DNA of 64,000 nt, taken from contig CAJNOI010000169.1 of assembly GCA_905250115.1 (NCBI GenBank), positions 21,940-85,939 of the forward strand. The letters run 5' to 3'. Origin of the DNA: Adineta steineri (taxonomy: Eukaryota; Rotifera; Eurotatoria; Adinetida; Adinetidae). This document shows positions 47,078-58,237 of this stretch, piece after piece; the first letter of the stretch is position 1, and every line of letters starts with the position of its first letter. The translations under genes were made by a program, and so were the position numbers. Below the pieces are notes generated by a model, which saw only the letters and a program-made list of their open reading frames with translations, had not been told where the DNA came from and ran no database searches.

Positions 47078-49022
47078 CATTTATTCATTCACTGAACCCT
47101 ATTCATTCATTTACATTTTACTACAAGCATAACAACACTACTATTGAGTCAGTACACCCTATGGACAATCAAATGTGCTTAATTGATAGCATGAATTTAG
47201 ATAAAACTTTGTCAGCATCTGATCTCCATTAAAAGATTAAATTCTTGGTGATTTCACTAGGCACTACCTACTGACTAAATTTTATCGAGATTGATGGTAT
47301 CAAATAAGCATGCAGTACACTTTTGAATCGTGTCTATCGTCATTTAATTCTTATATCATTAAATATTCTCGCAAAAATAAATTCTATTAATTTTTCTGAA
47401 ATAAAAAGCTTTTGAAATAACTAGCATACAACTATTATCTACACATGGATGATTTGAGGAGATGAAGTTACAGAAGAAGTGATATCTATACATTCCACGA
47501 TAATCATCTTGACTCTGACGAAGAGTAATCATGTAAGGAACATAATGAAACAAAAATCACAACTAGTTAGTATGATCTTAATTATTGAGCTTCACTCACG
47601 AGTGTCCGTTTTGAGTACTTCCTGTTGATTTCATTGGATAGATCTTCGAAATCGAACAGTTCTCACAGTAAAATCAAAGATCAATCGTAATATCTCATCT
47701 ATAACAGATACAGTAAAACTTCACATGTATAGTCATTACTCCGACTTCTTCAAACCACCCATTTAATGTAGGTGTTCTTGTTAAAAAGGATTTTTGTAAA
47801 TAATATGCATAAAAAGAAAACAAATATATGATTTATATATTGACTATGTGCCGATGAAAGAGAGGTTTGACTAAGCAGAATGGCCTAGAATTAGTGCTCA
47901 CTGCTCAGAAGTGCGAGGTACCTACCTAAAGGTTGGACCGTAATGAACGGAACGAAATGTTTTCATCTTTAAACAACTTTCGAGTAGACTAGCGACTACG
48001 CTATAAGCTCATTCGATAGAGAATTTTTCTGTTCTTTGAAAACATTCACTTTTTTTTCGTAAGATTCGATAAACTCTATTAATTCATGAGTCAATACTGC
48101 CACACACAATTTCTATTCGAATTTTTTCTACACCAACTCGAATCTGTTCAAGTAAATTCTTTTACTTTGAATATAGCTTCAGTTTATTTGACTACGTAAT
48201 TTATACCATATTGCGTAGTCGAGAGGTTGTGGCCGCTGTGATTTTGACTGATGTCCCAAATGCGATTTTTGTACGATGTTTATGTGTGAGAATCCATGTG
48301 TGTTAGTGCTCGATCCTGTTGATAAGTAAGTCCTTGTCCTCTTAATTCTGTACCATCTGGTAATGCTACTGGCTGTACTTGATTACTATATTCTCGGATT
48401 ATTTCGAATACCATTCTGGATTGTCTAAAAACAATGATTTGTTGCTTCTACACGATTGCGTTCTTATTCAGTTCCATACTTCGTCAACGCTTACAATAAC
48501 ACATCGTTTCGAGTACTATTGTATAGTACAGCGCCTAATAAAAATCTATATATTCTTTAATCATGTTAATCAATTCAGTGTTACTGACGTGAGTCGACGA
48601 GAATTTCTCAAAGTTATTTTCGTTATGTGAAGAGTTTAGAATTTCAAGTGCCCAATTCACACGCAAACCTATCGATGCTCATCGATTCGAACCTAGTCGA
48701 AACTCTAATTTTATCAACCATCATCGATCGTTCAATGATTTTGTATCTGTTGATGTTATTACCTCGTTTACGACAATTGTCGATTACTTGCTAACTTGCG
48801 AAATTTCCCGAAGTAACAGAAAGTATTCATTGGAAATAAATTTGCACACTCGAAGTCACTCAGGCTGAGGATGAGGGTTAGTTTAAAATCAAATACTTCA
48901 AAGAGCAAAATCAGATGAATTCAATTTCATGTATTCACGATATAAAATATGATCTTACAAAGAATGCATCCGCAGTAGATATGCTTCAACAAGCACGACA
49001 GACTTGTCAAAGAGGATTATAA

Positions 49023-49092
49023 AATCAGAGCAGGAATCGAACTTACATCTTCCGATAACCGGTTGGCTATTCTACCGTTAAACTATTCAATC
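49023..49092 (-). tRNA. tRNA-like sequence, probably a pseudogene or SINE head
   Basis: On the minus strand the internal Pol III promoter boxes match consensus: box A TAGTTTAACGG (49075-49085) and box B GTTCGATTC (49034-49042), at tRNA spacing. The T-arm nearly pairs (GTAAG/CCTGC), but the acceptor stem is poor and the anticodon loop lacks the usual T33, so no identity can be given. Likely a degenerate tRNA or the 5' part of a tRNA-derived SINE. Confidence 0.35.
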
Positions 49093-49619
49093 GTTTACGC
49101 AATTAGCCGGACATTTAATATTGATAGTATATATCATCGTGGAGCCATCCAAATCTATGTAAAAATTGTTATATCGGAATAAGGAATGTCTTATTAAGCA
49201 AATGCATGGACTCAATTTCATACACATAGTATGTAAAAATGAACATAAAGCAATCTATTTACTTATTCTTTTATTTTTATTTAGCAAATAGCTTAACTCA
49301 GTTCATTTATGAAATATGAAAGTGAATCAATCTATCTACTTAGTGGATTAAAACGAAGAAGCTTTTTTTGTGAGGGTGACACAGTCTACCTCAATACGGT
49401 AAAGTATTTTGCTTTTGCAGATAAAGATTATCAAGCGACATGTACATGTTTTTTAAAGATCAATTCGTTAATGAATTAATCTAATGCGTAGTACTAATGA
49501 AGAAATCTAATCGAAAGTAGAAATCTCATCACCTGAATGTGATGAGAATGAGTTAAGCTACGTGATCATCATCTCGTCTCTGCTATACGACTCTCCAGAC
49601 GGCTTTGTTAGCAGTACTT

Positions 49620-49993
49620 AGGGGTGTCACTTTAACTTTAACTTTATTAGTTAAAGTGCTTAAAGTTTAAAGTTAGAACTTTAACTTTAACTGTTAAAGT
49701 TAAAGTAAAACACTTTAACTTTAAGTTTTAAAGTTAAAGTTCTAACTTTAAACTTTAAGCACTTTAACTAATAAAGTTAAAGTTAACGTGCCACCCATAA
49801 TGTTCCCCTTATTCATTTTGACCGTTGTCAGATTACTTTAAAATACTTTAACTTTAAATAAAGTTAAAGTGGAAAGTGTTTTTACTTTAACTTTAACACT
49901 TAAAGTTAAAGTAAAACACTTTAACTTTAACAGTTAAAGTTAAAGTTCTAACTTTAACTTTAACTATTAAAGCAAAGTTAAAGTGACACCCCT
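49620..49993. mobile_element. 374-bp TIR element built of TTAAAG/CTTTAA units, 10-bp target duplication
   Basis: Ends AGGGGTGTCACTTTAACTTT and ...AAAGTTAAAGTGACACCCCT are inverted repeats. The flanks carry the exact direct repeat AGCAGTACTT (49610-49619 and 49994-50003). Almost the whole interior is runs of ACTTTA/TAAAGT in both orientations, giving extensive self-complementarity; a unique core of about 60 bases lies near 49790-49850. The 9-10-base duplication fits Mutator-like elements. Non-coding. Confidence 0.85.
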
Positions 49994-50365
49994 AGCAGTA
50001 CTTTTTTCGTATGATTAAGATGATCATAAACAAAGTACCAAACCTATTCCATATCAAATAACAGATAAGAAATTAGATGATAACATAGGTACCCGTATGT
50101 AAGGGATGAGCGTAGCTACCATGATCATGATTTCATCCCCACAATAAAAAAACAACACGTTCAATATCGATGATTAGATAATAAACAAGGGTAGGGGATG
50201 AAAGTGTGGGCGTGGGTGTCTGTTTGAGTACTGAATGAATGAGACAACAACATCCACTCCTTCAATTTCCATTTTTATTATTAAAAAAAAAGACTTTCAT
50301 TATATTTACTCTACATTTAGTTCGTTTATTTGTAGTGCATTAAGGATCATGTTTTTACATAATTT

Positions 50366-52892
50366 TCATACATCATTCTTTCCTTGTCGACTAAGATAAA
50401 CAAATGGACTAATCAAAGCAGTAGCCACGAGCATGAATACTAAAAAATTGATGAACATAGATCGCAGTAGTACCAAGTATGACATCGTTCTATGAACAAG
50501 AAAAATTGTGAATCATAATTGAAATAAAAAAAAGAAAAATATACTCAGGTGTTGAAACTGTAGATTCAGATTCTGAATGAACAGTTGTATTTTGATGGTT
50601 TATGGAGGTATTTGCTGCACTAGTAACTTCAATTACTAGTATTTCAGTAGTGTGTGCAAATGTGACACGATTCGATTGTTTCTTTCGATACTGATATATG
50701 GCAAATAAAATATAAATTATTTTTGGACATATCCATTTAAGAATAACACTCAGACCACCGTAGAGACCGAGTAAAAGAGTTATTGTGTATAATGAGCTGA
50801 GTTGTTGGATGTAAGTGTATGAACAAAATGTGGGTGAACATTTATCAAAGTATGCTGAATAATTCATTGTTGTTAACCATGTTTCAATGAAAAGTTCATT
50901 GACAAGATCAATTATGGTAGTATTTGGTAGAAATCGACTCGAATTTGCATAAAGAAGTTGAGTAACATATGTAGTATTTATGATAGTAATGTTTTTAATC
51001 TTTGTTTCAATTAGATTAATACAAGATGAATCATAGAAACATTCGAGAGTCGAAGAAAGAAACGATTCACTTGGCGTGCAGCCCATTTTCAAACCTTTTA
51101 TTGGTATGATTTCAGATGAATTTGTTTCGAAAAAGCCAGCTTGAGTGGTGCAATTTGCATAGAATGCACATGAACAATCATTATCGTAAGTGACTGGTTC
51201 GGTGAGAGCAAGAGAGACGATTGATGTGAATGCTATGATTTTAATCAAAGAAGTTTTGTCATAATTATTCAATGTATGCTTTACATAGAAACTCAGTTTA
51301 TAGAACAGTATTTTATTGAAAAAAGTTGGTAGTACAGCTCTTGTAGGATTCAAATGTCAAATAGAGTGACGTGTTTTACTAATCAGTGTAGGGTGTCGGT
51401 GCTAGACTATAAGCACATCCATATCTATCCTGTTCTTATAAAAGTTTCGCAACTAGTCTCTATCAATCTGTGCGTTGTTTTCTTATTCTCTCTCTTTCTC
51501 GACTCTATCAACTAAAAAATGTATGTCGTTATTTGAAAAATGAATTAAAAAGTTTTCTGATAATAATCAATTTATATCAGATTTATCAGCGTTGAATATG
51601 CAACAAAGTATCCTCTTCTAAATAATGTCTTCAGAATGTTTGTTCGATAAAATATTTTCTTGCAATTATTTGTCTATCAAAATACTCTTCCTACTGATGT
51701 GACTTTTCTATAGTAAAGTGTTGTTCGGTGAAACCTTTTTATATGAATATCCATCAAAGAGCATACGTACCCAAAACAAATTTCGTACCAAACCAACGAG
51801 GAAAATAATATTTGAAATTAGTTCCATACGACGATATAATCGCATTGCCATGATTTGTAGCCCGTAGTATCGAAAGAAGACGAGCAAATGCTGCAGGGGC
51901 AGCAGATTTACTCTGTTGTACCATTGAATCAATGTGTGTCTGAAAAGCTATTGGCGATTGAAGTTGAGTAGTGATATATAGTGATGAAAGTAATTGACCA
52001 ATCGAATTATTAACTGATTGTATAGAAAGATTACACAATCCAGTCAAACATTGTAGATGCGCTGAGAGAAAACGACGATAATCTCTAGCATCATAAACAG
52101 AAACATCAGGAACAAGATCAGCTGTGACATTGTCGCGCCAGTGATCCGATGAGAATGGACTTGAACATACCTATCCATTCATCAAAGAGAGAGAGAGATA
52201 TTTATGAAATTCTTCTAACGTTTAATATTGTACGAATTCGTTTTCAGTGTACTCTCATCTTTCGAAGGCTCCTTTCTTGATTGAAAATGTTCAGTTTTTC
52301 TACTCCACACATACTTATCAGTGCCCTTTCTGCATTGAACACATTTCGAGAACTCAAACATAGCATTTAAAACCCCTAACTTCGTGTAGTCAGTTTGAAA
52401 TTTCTGTTTTGCTTAGAAACGAGGGTTCAGGTAACATTAATAGTAAACATGAGTGTGGTGATTTTTCACTTTACTTCAGCTCAGCTTATCTATTTTAAAT
52501 GAAATCGCATGTTTTTCTTCTTACCTGATGAAACACTGGCTCAATTATGACATATCGATCATATATTGATGAAATAGATGAACAAGGGCATTGAAGTGTA
52601 TCACTGTGATCAACCATGAGACGATTATAAGTAGTAAGTGATGGTTGATCAAAGGTTTTCGTCAGAATTTGAGGTTGAATTATGACATGTAGGATAAGAA
52701 TAACATGACCGATAATAAGTAGAACAATGTATAGCCGAGTGGTTATTTGACCAAGACGTTTGCGTCTCATTCGGTCGGTGTTGATACCGAAGGTTTGTCG
52801 AGAAAACATGTTTAAATTGACTAATGCAGTGAATAGTAAATTGGTCAATTTTAGGCAAATCGTTTTCATTCGAATGAATAATTTTGGACGCA
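50366..52892 (-). CDS. Two-pass Cys-rich membrane module, third (C-terminal) unit
   Basis: Exons 52525-52892, 51771-52170, 50545-51193 and 50366-50489, in phase. Module order: basic tail, membrane helix 1 (TTRLYIVLLIIGHVILILHV), SLTTYNRL, then the Cys motif LQCPCSSISSIYDRY and FHQVCSS, a large glycosylated ectodomain (many NxS/T), DCSCAFYANC, GCTPSESFLSSTLECFYDSSC, a second Cys group KCSPTFCSYTY, membrane helix 2 (ITLLLGLYGGLSVILKWI) and a polar tail. A last small exon adds a further hydrophobic segment (FINFLVFMLVATALISPFVYL). If it is a separate gene the start is probably the ATG at 52869 (505 aa). However exon 1 is open to a good acceptor (TTTCTTTACAG) at 52893, in phase with a donor of the preceding module. 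Family: rotifer-expanded two-pass proteins; function unknown. Intron 51194-51770 is 577 bases. Confidence 0.7.
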
Positions 52893-53452
52893 CTGTAAAG
52901 AAAAAGAATAACGTTATATGTCATCTAGTCTCAATGTATGAACAATATTCCTGCTACTTCGATTGACGATTGGTCAAAAATAGATCCCAGCTTTATCTAA
53001 GCTCTATGCCACATTAAGAGAAAATTGATTTGATGAAAATCTTTGGGTTATGAAAATTTTGACGGAATTAGATAAAGACTAATGCGCTAAACCACCTTTT
53101 GAATTTTGTGATGAAATCTTTTCCTGAAGTATCATACTTGACAAAACATGTCGCTTTCAAAGGAATCGATTTTTAACTAGATGTCAATCAAAAATAGGCA
53201 AGAAAGTTTTCAGTTCAATGTAAACTGAACAAACAAAACTATCTAAATAGACTTTGGCAGATATTAACAAAAGAATATCTCATTGTGGAATTGTTGTACA
53301 GTACTACTGTTTGTATACACTTTTATTTAGAATCTTGTATTTTCAAACAAGAATTACGACTGTTTATATCGAAAGCTAGACTTATGATAAAAACTCCTCA
53401 TGACTGAGCTTGCAATGACTTTGTATTAATAAGACTAAGGAACTCGATCGTA
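52893..53452. other. Spacer or intron between modules 2 and 3
   Basis: No coding exon seen. If the modules are one gene this is an intron (GT at 53478, AG at 52893); otherwise it is the promoter of the third unit. Confidence 0.45.
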
Positions 53453-55769
53453 TCAATAAATATCTTCTTTATAATTACCTTGCTTTTGTCGTTTCACCTT
53501 TGGTTGAAGCATACGAAAGATAAACTTAATTAATTGAAATGTAATTAAACGCAATGCAACAGTGAGACCACTGATTGTAGATACAAATGTTATTACTACT
53601 CCAACGAAAGTCTTTGTACGTACAGTTTGGGTATATGTACAATAAGTGGGTGCACATGTTTCATAATAGTTATCGAATAAAAACAATGGATTCCATTGTT
53701 CAACCATCATTTGTTGCACTATGCTTCTGAGAGTAGTGTTTGGTGGAAATAAGCTCATCAACGGTTCATACACTAGAGGAGAAACATCGATAAGAGAAAC
53801 ACCAAAATCTATATCAGGATGCTGTATTGTATTATTCATGTAATAATATAATATTGATAGACAAAAATTCGAATAAAAACATTCGAGTGTTGAGAGTAGA
53901 AAAGAATCAATTGTAAAACATCCTGCTACCATGCCTAGCATTGCATAAGGGCCACTAAGGTTGTGACCACCTATCACAATTGTTTGCCAATCGGGGGCTA
54001 AAACTTGAGTCTGGCATTGAGGATTAGTAGCACAGATACAATCCATCAATGTATCATTGTTATTGACTATACTATTAAAACGAATTGATATCTAAACAGA
54101 ATTAAGAAATCATGTTTTGTTGTTCATTATACGCAATAAACTTTTTTCTACTCAATTGTTCGAAAGTCTATAAACGACACTAGCTTTCATTTACTTTTCT
54201 TATTTCGCGTTTATTACATCGTAACGTGAGAGTGGTGGATATGAGTGCAGCATGATATTACTCACATCCACACAAATAAGTCAATTCTAAGAAAAGTTGC
54301 AAAATGACCTTATCCGCTCACCTTCTTTCTAGTAAACGATCTCTGTGAACAGATCAGTTCATATCAGTGAATGTTGTCAACAATTCTTTTGATTCAAATT
54401 AAAATTGAATTTGTTAAACTCTATTGAGGATGTGTATATCGTTTTAATTATTTCGAGTGTCATGTTAGTTATAACAGTGGTATTCATAGCAAAGATAGAA
54501 GGAATGATTTTTGTTCTTCTAGTATAAAAAATACCTGTGACGATTGTTGAGTACCATTCTGATCTCTTGTAGTATTGAATATTAAACCATTCTGATCTGG
54601 TTTTGTAAAAGGTTGATCGACTTGAGTGAAAATATGTGATGTATCAATGAGAAGTTTGAAATTGATAAGTAATGATTGAATGAATTGAGTGAGAGTTGTG
54701 TTAAGCACATCTTTGAAGTTTAGTTCTGAAAGAACATTTAAAGTGGCAAAAGATCGCATAGTAAAGCGATGAACTGCATCATCAACCGTTTTATTGGCCA
54801 GATCACAAAGAGTCGACAATAGTTGCATATGTTGTGCACCAAAACCCTGATAATGGCTATGTGCATGTTCAATGAGTCTCATCATTAAAATCCATGTGTT
54901 ACCAATGAAAGCACTCGAGCAGATCTGGTGTAATGTTGGTTTCAGTGAAATGAATGTCGAATAAGGGATTGTTATATTTGAACAAGGACATTCAAGTCTA
55001 TTTAAATACAGATCTTGTAGATGATTGTATGTAGTTAACGAAGGACTTGATTCAGTTATTGTCATCGTTTGAGTATTTAGAGAAGTGAATAGAACAAAAA
55101 TGAGGAGTGAACCTAAATAATAGAATAAAAAACAATGAAATTATAAACACTATCGTAAAAAGATCTTTAATTAGAATATTTCACATTAACTGATGAAATC
55201 TATCTTATATTATGAGCGAGTTATTTTCAAAAAAATTCTCAAGATGAAATTCAGGAATGGCTTATTTACTTTCTCTATCATTTATAATAATTAACAGTTT
55301 ATTTATCCCAAGAGAAAGACAATTGTGTGCAATACTGAATAAATCTTCGAATAGTGACGACGTAGTCATAATCTGGAGACTTTATTTCTGATGATAGTCT
55401 TTGTTTATCTTGATCAATTATTACAAACTTGAAAAATCATGGTCTTGTGACATATAAAAATATTTCTACATCTTTGTAGATAAAACTTAGAGAGGTAGAG
55501 AATGACTAGTTTACTAATAAATAATATGTGAATACTCTTCTTTTCATCTCATAGTTGTGTAAATCATAAGTAAATATTCGAACTTGTGACATCGACAATA
55601 GGGTAGAGTTTAACAAGTAATAAAACCATACCTGCGAGTAAAATCAAATAAACACGTGTAGTGATACGCTGTTGTTTAATATCAGTTGGTGTTTTATGAG
55701 TAACCAACTTAAATATATTCAACTGTTTTGTCCATTGAACAAGTCGTCGAATATATGTCATATGATGTA
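53453..55769 (-). CDS. Two-pass Cys-rich membrane module, second unit
   Basis: Exons 55632-55769 (ATG at 55761, MTYIRRLVQWTKQ), 54535-55112 and 53453-54091; as a separate gene 448 aa ending GNYKEDIY. Helix 1 is split by an intron (VYLILLAG / SLLIFVLFTSL). The conserved order is LECPCSNITIPYSTF, HQICSSAF, CICATNPQC, GCFTIDSFLLSTLECFYSNFC, PNTTLRSIVQQMMVEQW, CAPTYCTYTQ, helix 2 (FVGVVITFVSTISGLTVALRLI). Only 34 bases separate its ATG from the stop of the first unit, and an acceptor (GATTTCTAG) lies just upstream. A donor CAAG/GTAATT at 53479 would skip its stop and join module 3 in phase 1. Confidence 0.7.
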
Positions 55770-55795
55770 CTAGAAATCAAAACATGAATCATATC

Positions 55796-58237
55796 TTAGA
55801 TATAGTTTTTTACTATAACAAAACGATACAAACTAGTACCGGAATTGGTATTTATGGAACGGAATTTGAACTTGAATACAATTTTGACTAAAACAATTGA
55901 AATTAGGCGGAATATAATGATAAGTCCACCGTAGAGACTCAGTAAGAGTGTAATCATATAGGAAACATTAGTCTGATCTTTTTCAGTGTATGTACACAAT
56001 TTAGGAGTACACTTGGTGAAATATGTTAGATAATCGATGTTTCTTGACCATTCTTCAACCAACAGATTATTTAAAAGACTGTCTAAGGAAACATTTTGTT
56101 GTTTTGAAGGAGAAAGAGCACTGATCAAAATTAAGTTTGTCTAAACATTAGCAAAATGCATGAAATAGATAACATAGTACTATACATACTTGATTGAGTG
56201 CTGGAAAATAATTCCTAAGTAGTTGAAGACAACTAATGTTAAAGAGACAATCAAGTGTACTAGCTAGTAGAGCATCAAGAGGACTACACCCTCCGAAAAA
56301 TCCATCAGCCATCGCAGAAGCAACAGGTTCAAAATAAGGAATCTCGTTAGGCCAGTACCAGTGATAATTTGTACTATCTTCGTATGATGATGAGTAGAAT
56401 CCAGCTGGAACTACTGAATTTATCAAATCGCATGTTGTTATTTCATAAACGTAGGGAGCAGCATTTTGGTCGAAATATGATGTGAAATACGCATTAATTA
56501 TAGCGACTTGTGAAAATAGATACACGCTAATGGCTGCATTTGTATTAAGAGCCGAGACAAATGAATTTAAGCGAGTTGCTACTTGCAAGAAATGGAGAGA
56601 TAAAGTAGCTTGAACAGGTGTGCTGGTTTGAGCAAGTTTAATGCTCACATCAATCTGAGATTGAACTTCATTTTCTGATAGAAGTTCAACAGTGACAAGT
56701 TGAGTATTATTAAGATCAAGCTGAGCTTGAAAAATTGTTTCTTGCGAGAATAAACAAAGTTTAGCAAGAAGTTCGAACTAAATGGCATGGAAAGATAATT
56801 TCAGTGTTGGTCTAACTAAATAGTTCATATAGAAAGAAAGGCAGACAACGATTGTTTTAACTAACTCCTAATCGTTACTGTACATTGTAAACATTGATCA
56901 TTACAATATATTTGGTAACTAAACATAATTTCATTTTAACAGACATTGTGGATCATTTTATCCGACAAAATATACTTTTTACATATGAGAGAATGGAAGT
57001 TATCAGACAGCATAATTATTGGCAACAGTAGCTGATCTCGTCAGGAAGCTCATAACTTTTCTTTTATAATATTAATCATATTCACAACGTTTCCTAGCGC
57101 AAAGCAACTTTTATTACTTGTCATAGTCAACGAACTGTGACTATCACGTAAACAGAAATAATGACTTACTTGAGAACTAGCCGTTGTTCGAAAGTCCATC
57201 ACCAAGAATGCACTTGCATTTGATAAATAAAGTGCTTCTATCCATTCTTGACTCACAAACACACTTGAACACACAGGATGAAATATGATTGTGTTGGAAA
57301 CAAATTCACTGTAAGCCACTGTGGTTGTTGAACATGGACAACTAAGTGTTTCACCATATTCAATACGAAGTTGTTCGAAGAGTGATGGAGTAATATTTGA
57401 GACAGTGATTATTCGCGTTTGTGGATAAATAAGAGCAACGATGAACAGAATGTAAAGTGTTACTGAAAATAAACAAAGATTTCTTCAAATCATCACATAT
57501 AGTAAGTGCACTATCCTTCGCATATGTACTTGGTGAGCATTCATCTATTAAGATAATGTTCCATATTGATAGTAGGATACTTTGTTGGATAGTCTCCTAA
57601 AAATTTGGATAGCAATCTTTGGTCACGCCACTAGGTAGTAGTGTAAGCGCTTACGACTCAATACATTTACTAGAATTTTAGTATGATTTCTATATAGTTC
57701 AAATGGTGTTTGACAGACCAGCGACTATCTTTTCTTGAAACTCGGTTATGTTTTTTGACTTTTTATAAAATGTGTCGATTGTTAGAACTCGTTCGAATGT
57801 TATTCAATAGTGGATGGAACTCTCTTTAACTATATGGTTAAATTCCAGCACTTAATAAAAAAACAGTATCTGATATTTTGTTGGCATTTATTTGTCGAAA
57901 TTTTGATTTATGGAAGTAGTGTTCAAGGAAATTCTAGTAGAGAACACAATATTGCTATTTTTCGATATAGTCATTCGCGTGTAATAAATGATCGTATTTC
58001 CATGTATTTATTACTTTTATTTCACCAAATAGTGCCTTTTTAAGAATAAATGATGTTATATTACTTACTAATCAGAAGAGAAACATATAATCGAGTGGCA
58101 TAACGTTGTTGTTTGAGAATTATGATGGGATCTTTTGGTTCATCATCTTCATCTTCATAATCATTTTCATTGGGGGTAAAAAGATTGTAATTCCGTAATT
58201 GTTCATGAAACCAACGAAATGAATCTTTAGGATTCAT
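55796..58237 (-). CDS. Two-pass Cys-rich membrane module, first (N-terminal) unit
   Basis: Exons 58069-58237, 57170-57462, 56190-56777 and 55796-56140; 464 aa if it stops at 55796. Start MNPKDSFRWFHEQLRNYNLF at 58237, with an acidic stretch (DYEDEDDEPKDP) before helix 1 (ATRLYVSLLI/TLYILFIVALIY). Conserved Cys order as in the other units: LSCPCSTTTVAYSEF, HPVCSSVF, GGCSPLDALLASTLDCLF, ISCLQLL, KCTPKLCTYTE, helix 2 (SYMITLLLSLYGGLIIIFRLI). An acceptor-like CATTACAG precedes the ATG, suggesting a 5' untranslated intron or trans-splice site. A donor at 55834 (ACTA/GTTTGT) would join it in phase to the second unit. Topology (both tails inside, one large Cys-rich ectodomain) is like DEG/ENaC channels, but I see no diagnostic residue, so this is only an analogy. 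Intron 57463-58068 is 606 bases. Confidence 0.7.

Larger units (their letters stand above)
47078..50365. other. Long gene-poor region
   Basis: No supported exon on either strand. It contains a tRNA-like sequence (49023-49092), a complete TIR element (49620-49993) and a telomere-like tract near 50190-50250. Base composition is a little less AT-rich than elsewhere, so decayed transposon DNA is possible. Confidence 0.5.

Noticed and set aside
48379..48630. 83-codon frame in the gene-poor region
   Set aside because: No exon signals, composition like the surrounding non-coding DNA.
50366..58237. Assignment of the three modules to DEG/ENaC channels
   Set aside because: Only topology agrees; diagnostic residues before helix 2 are not seen, so no gene family name is given.
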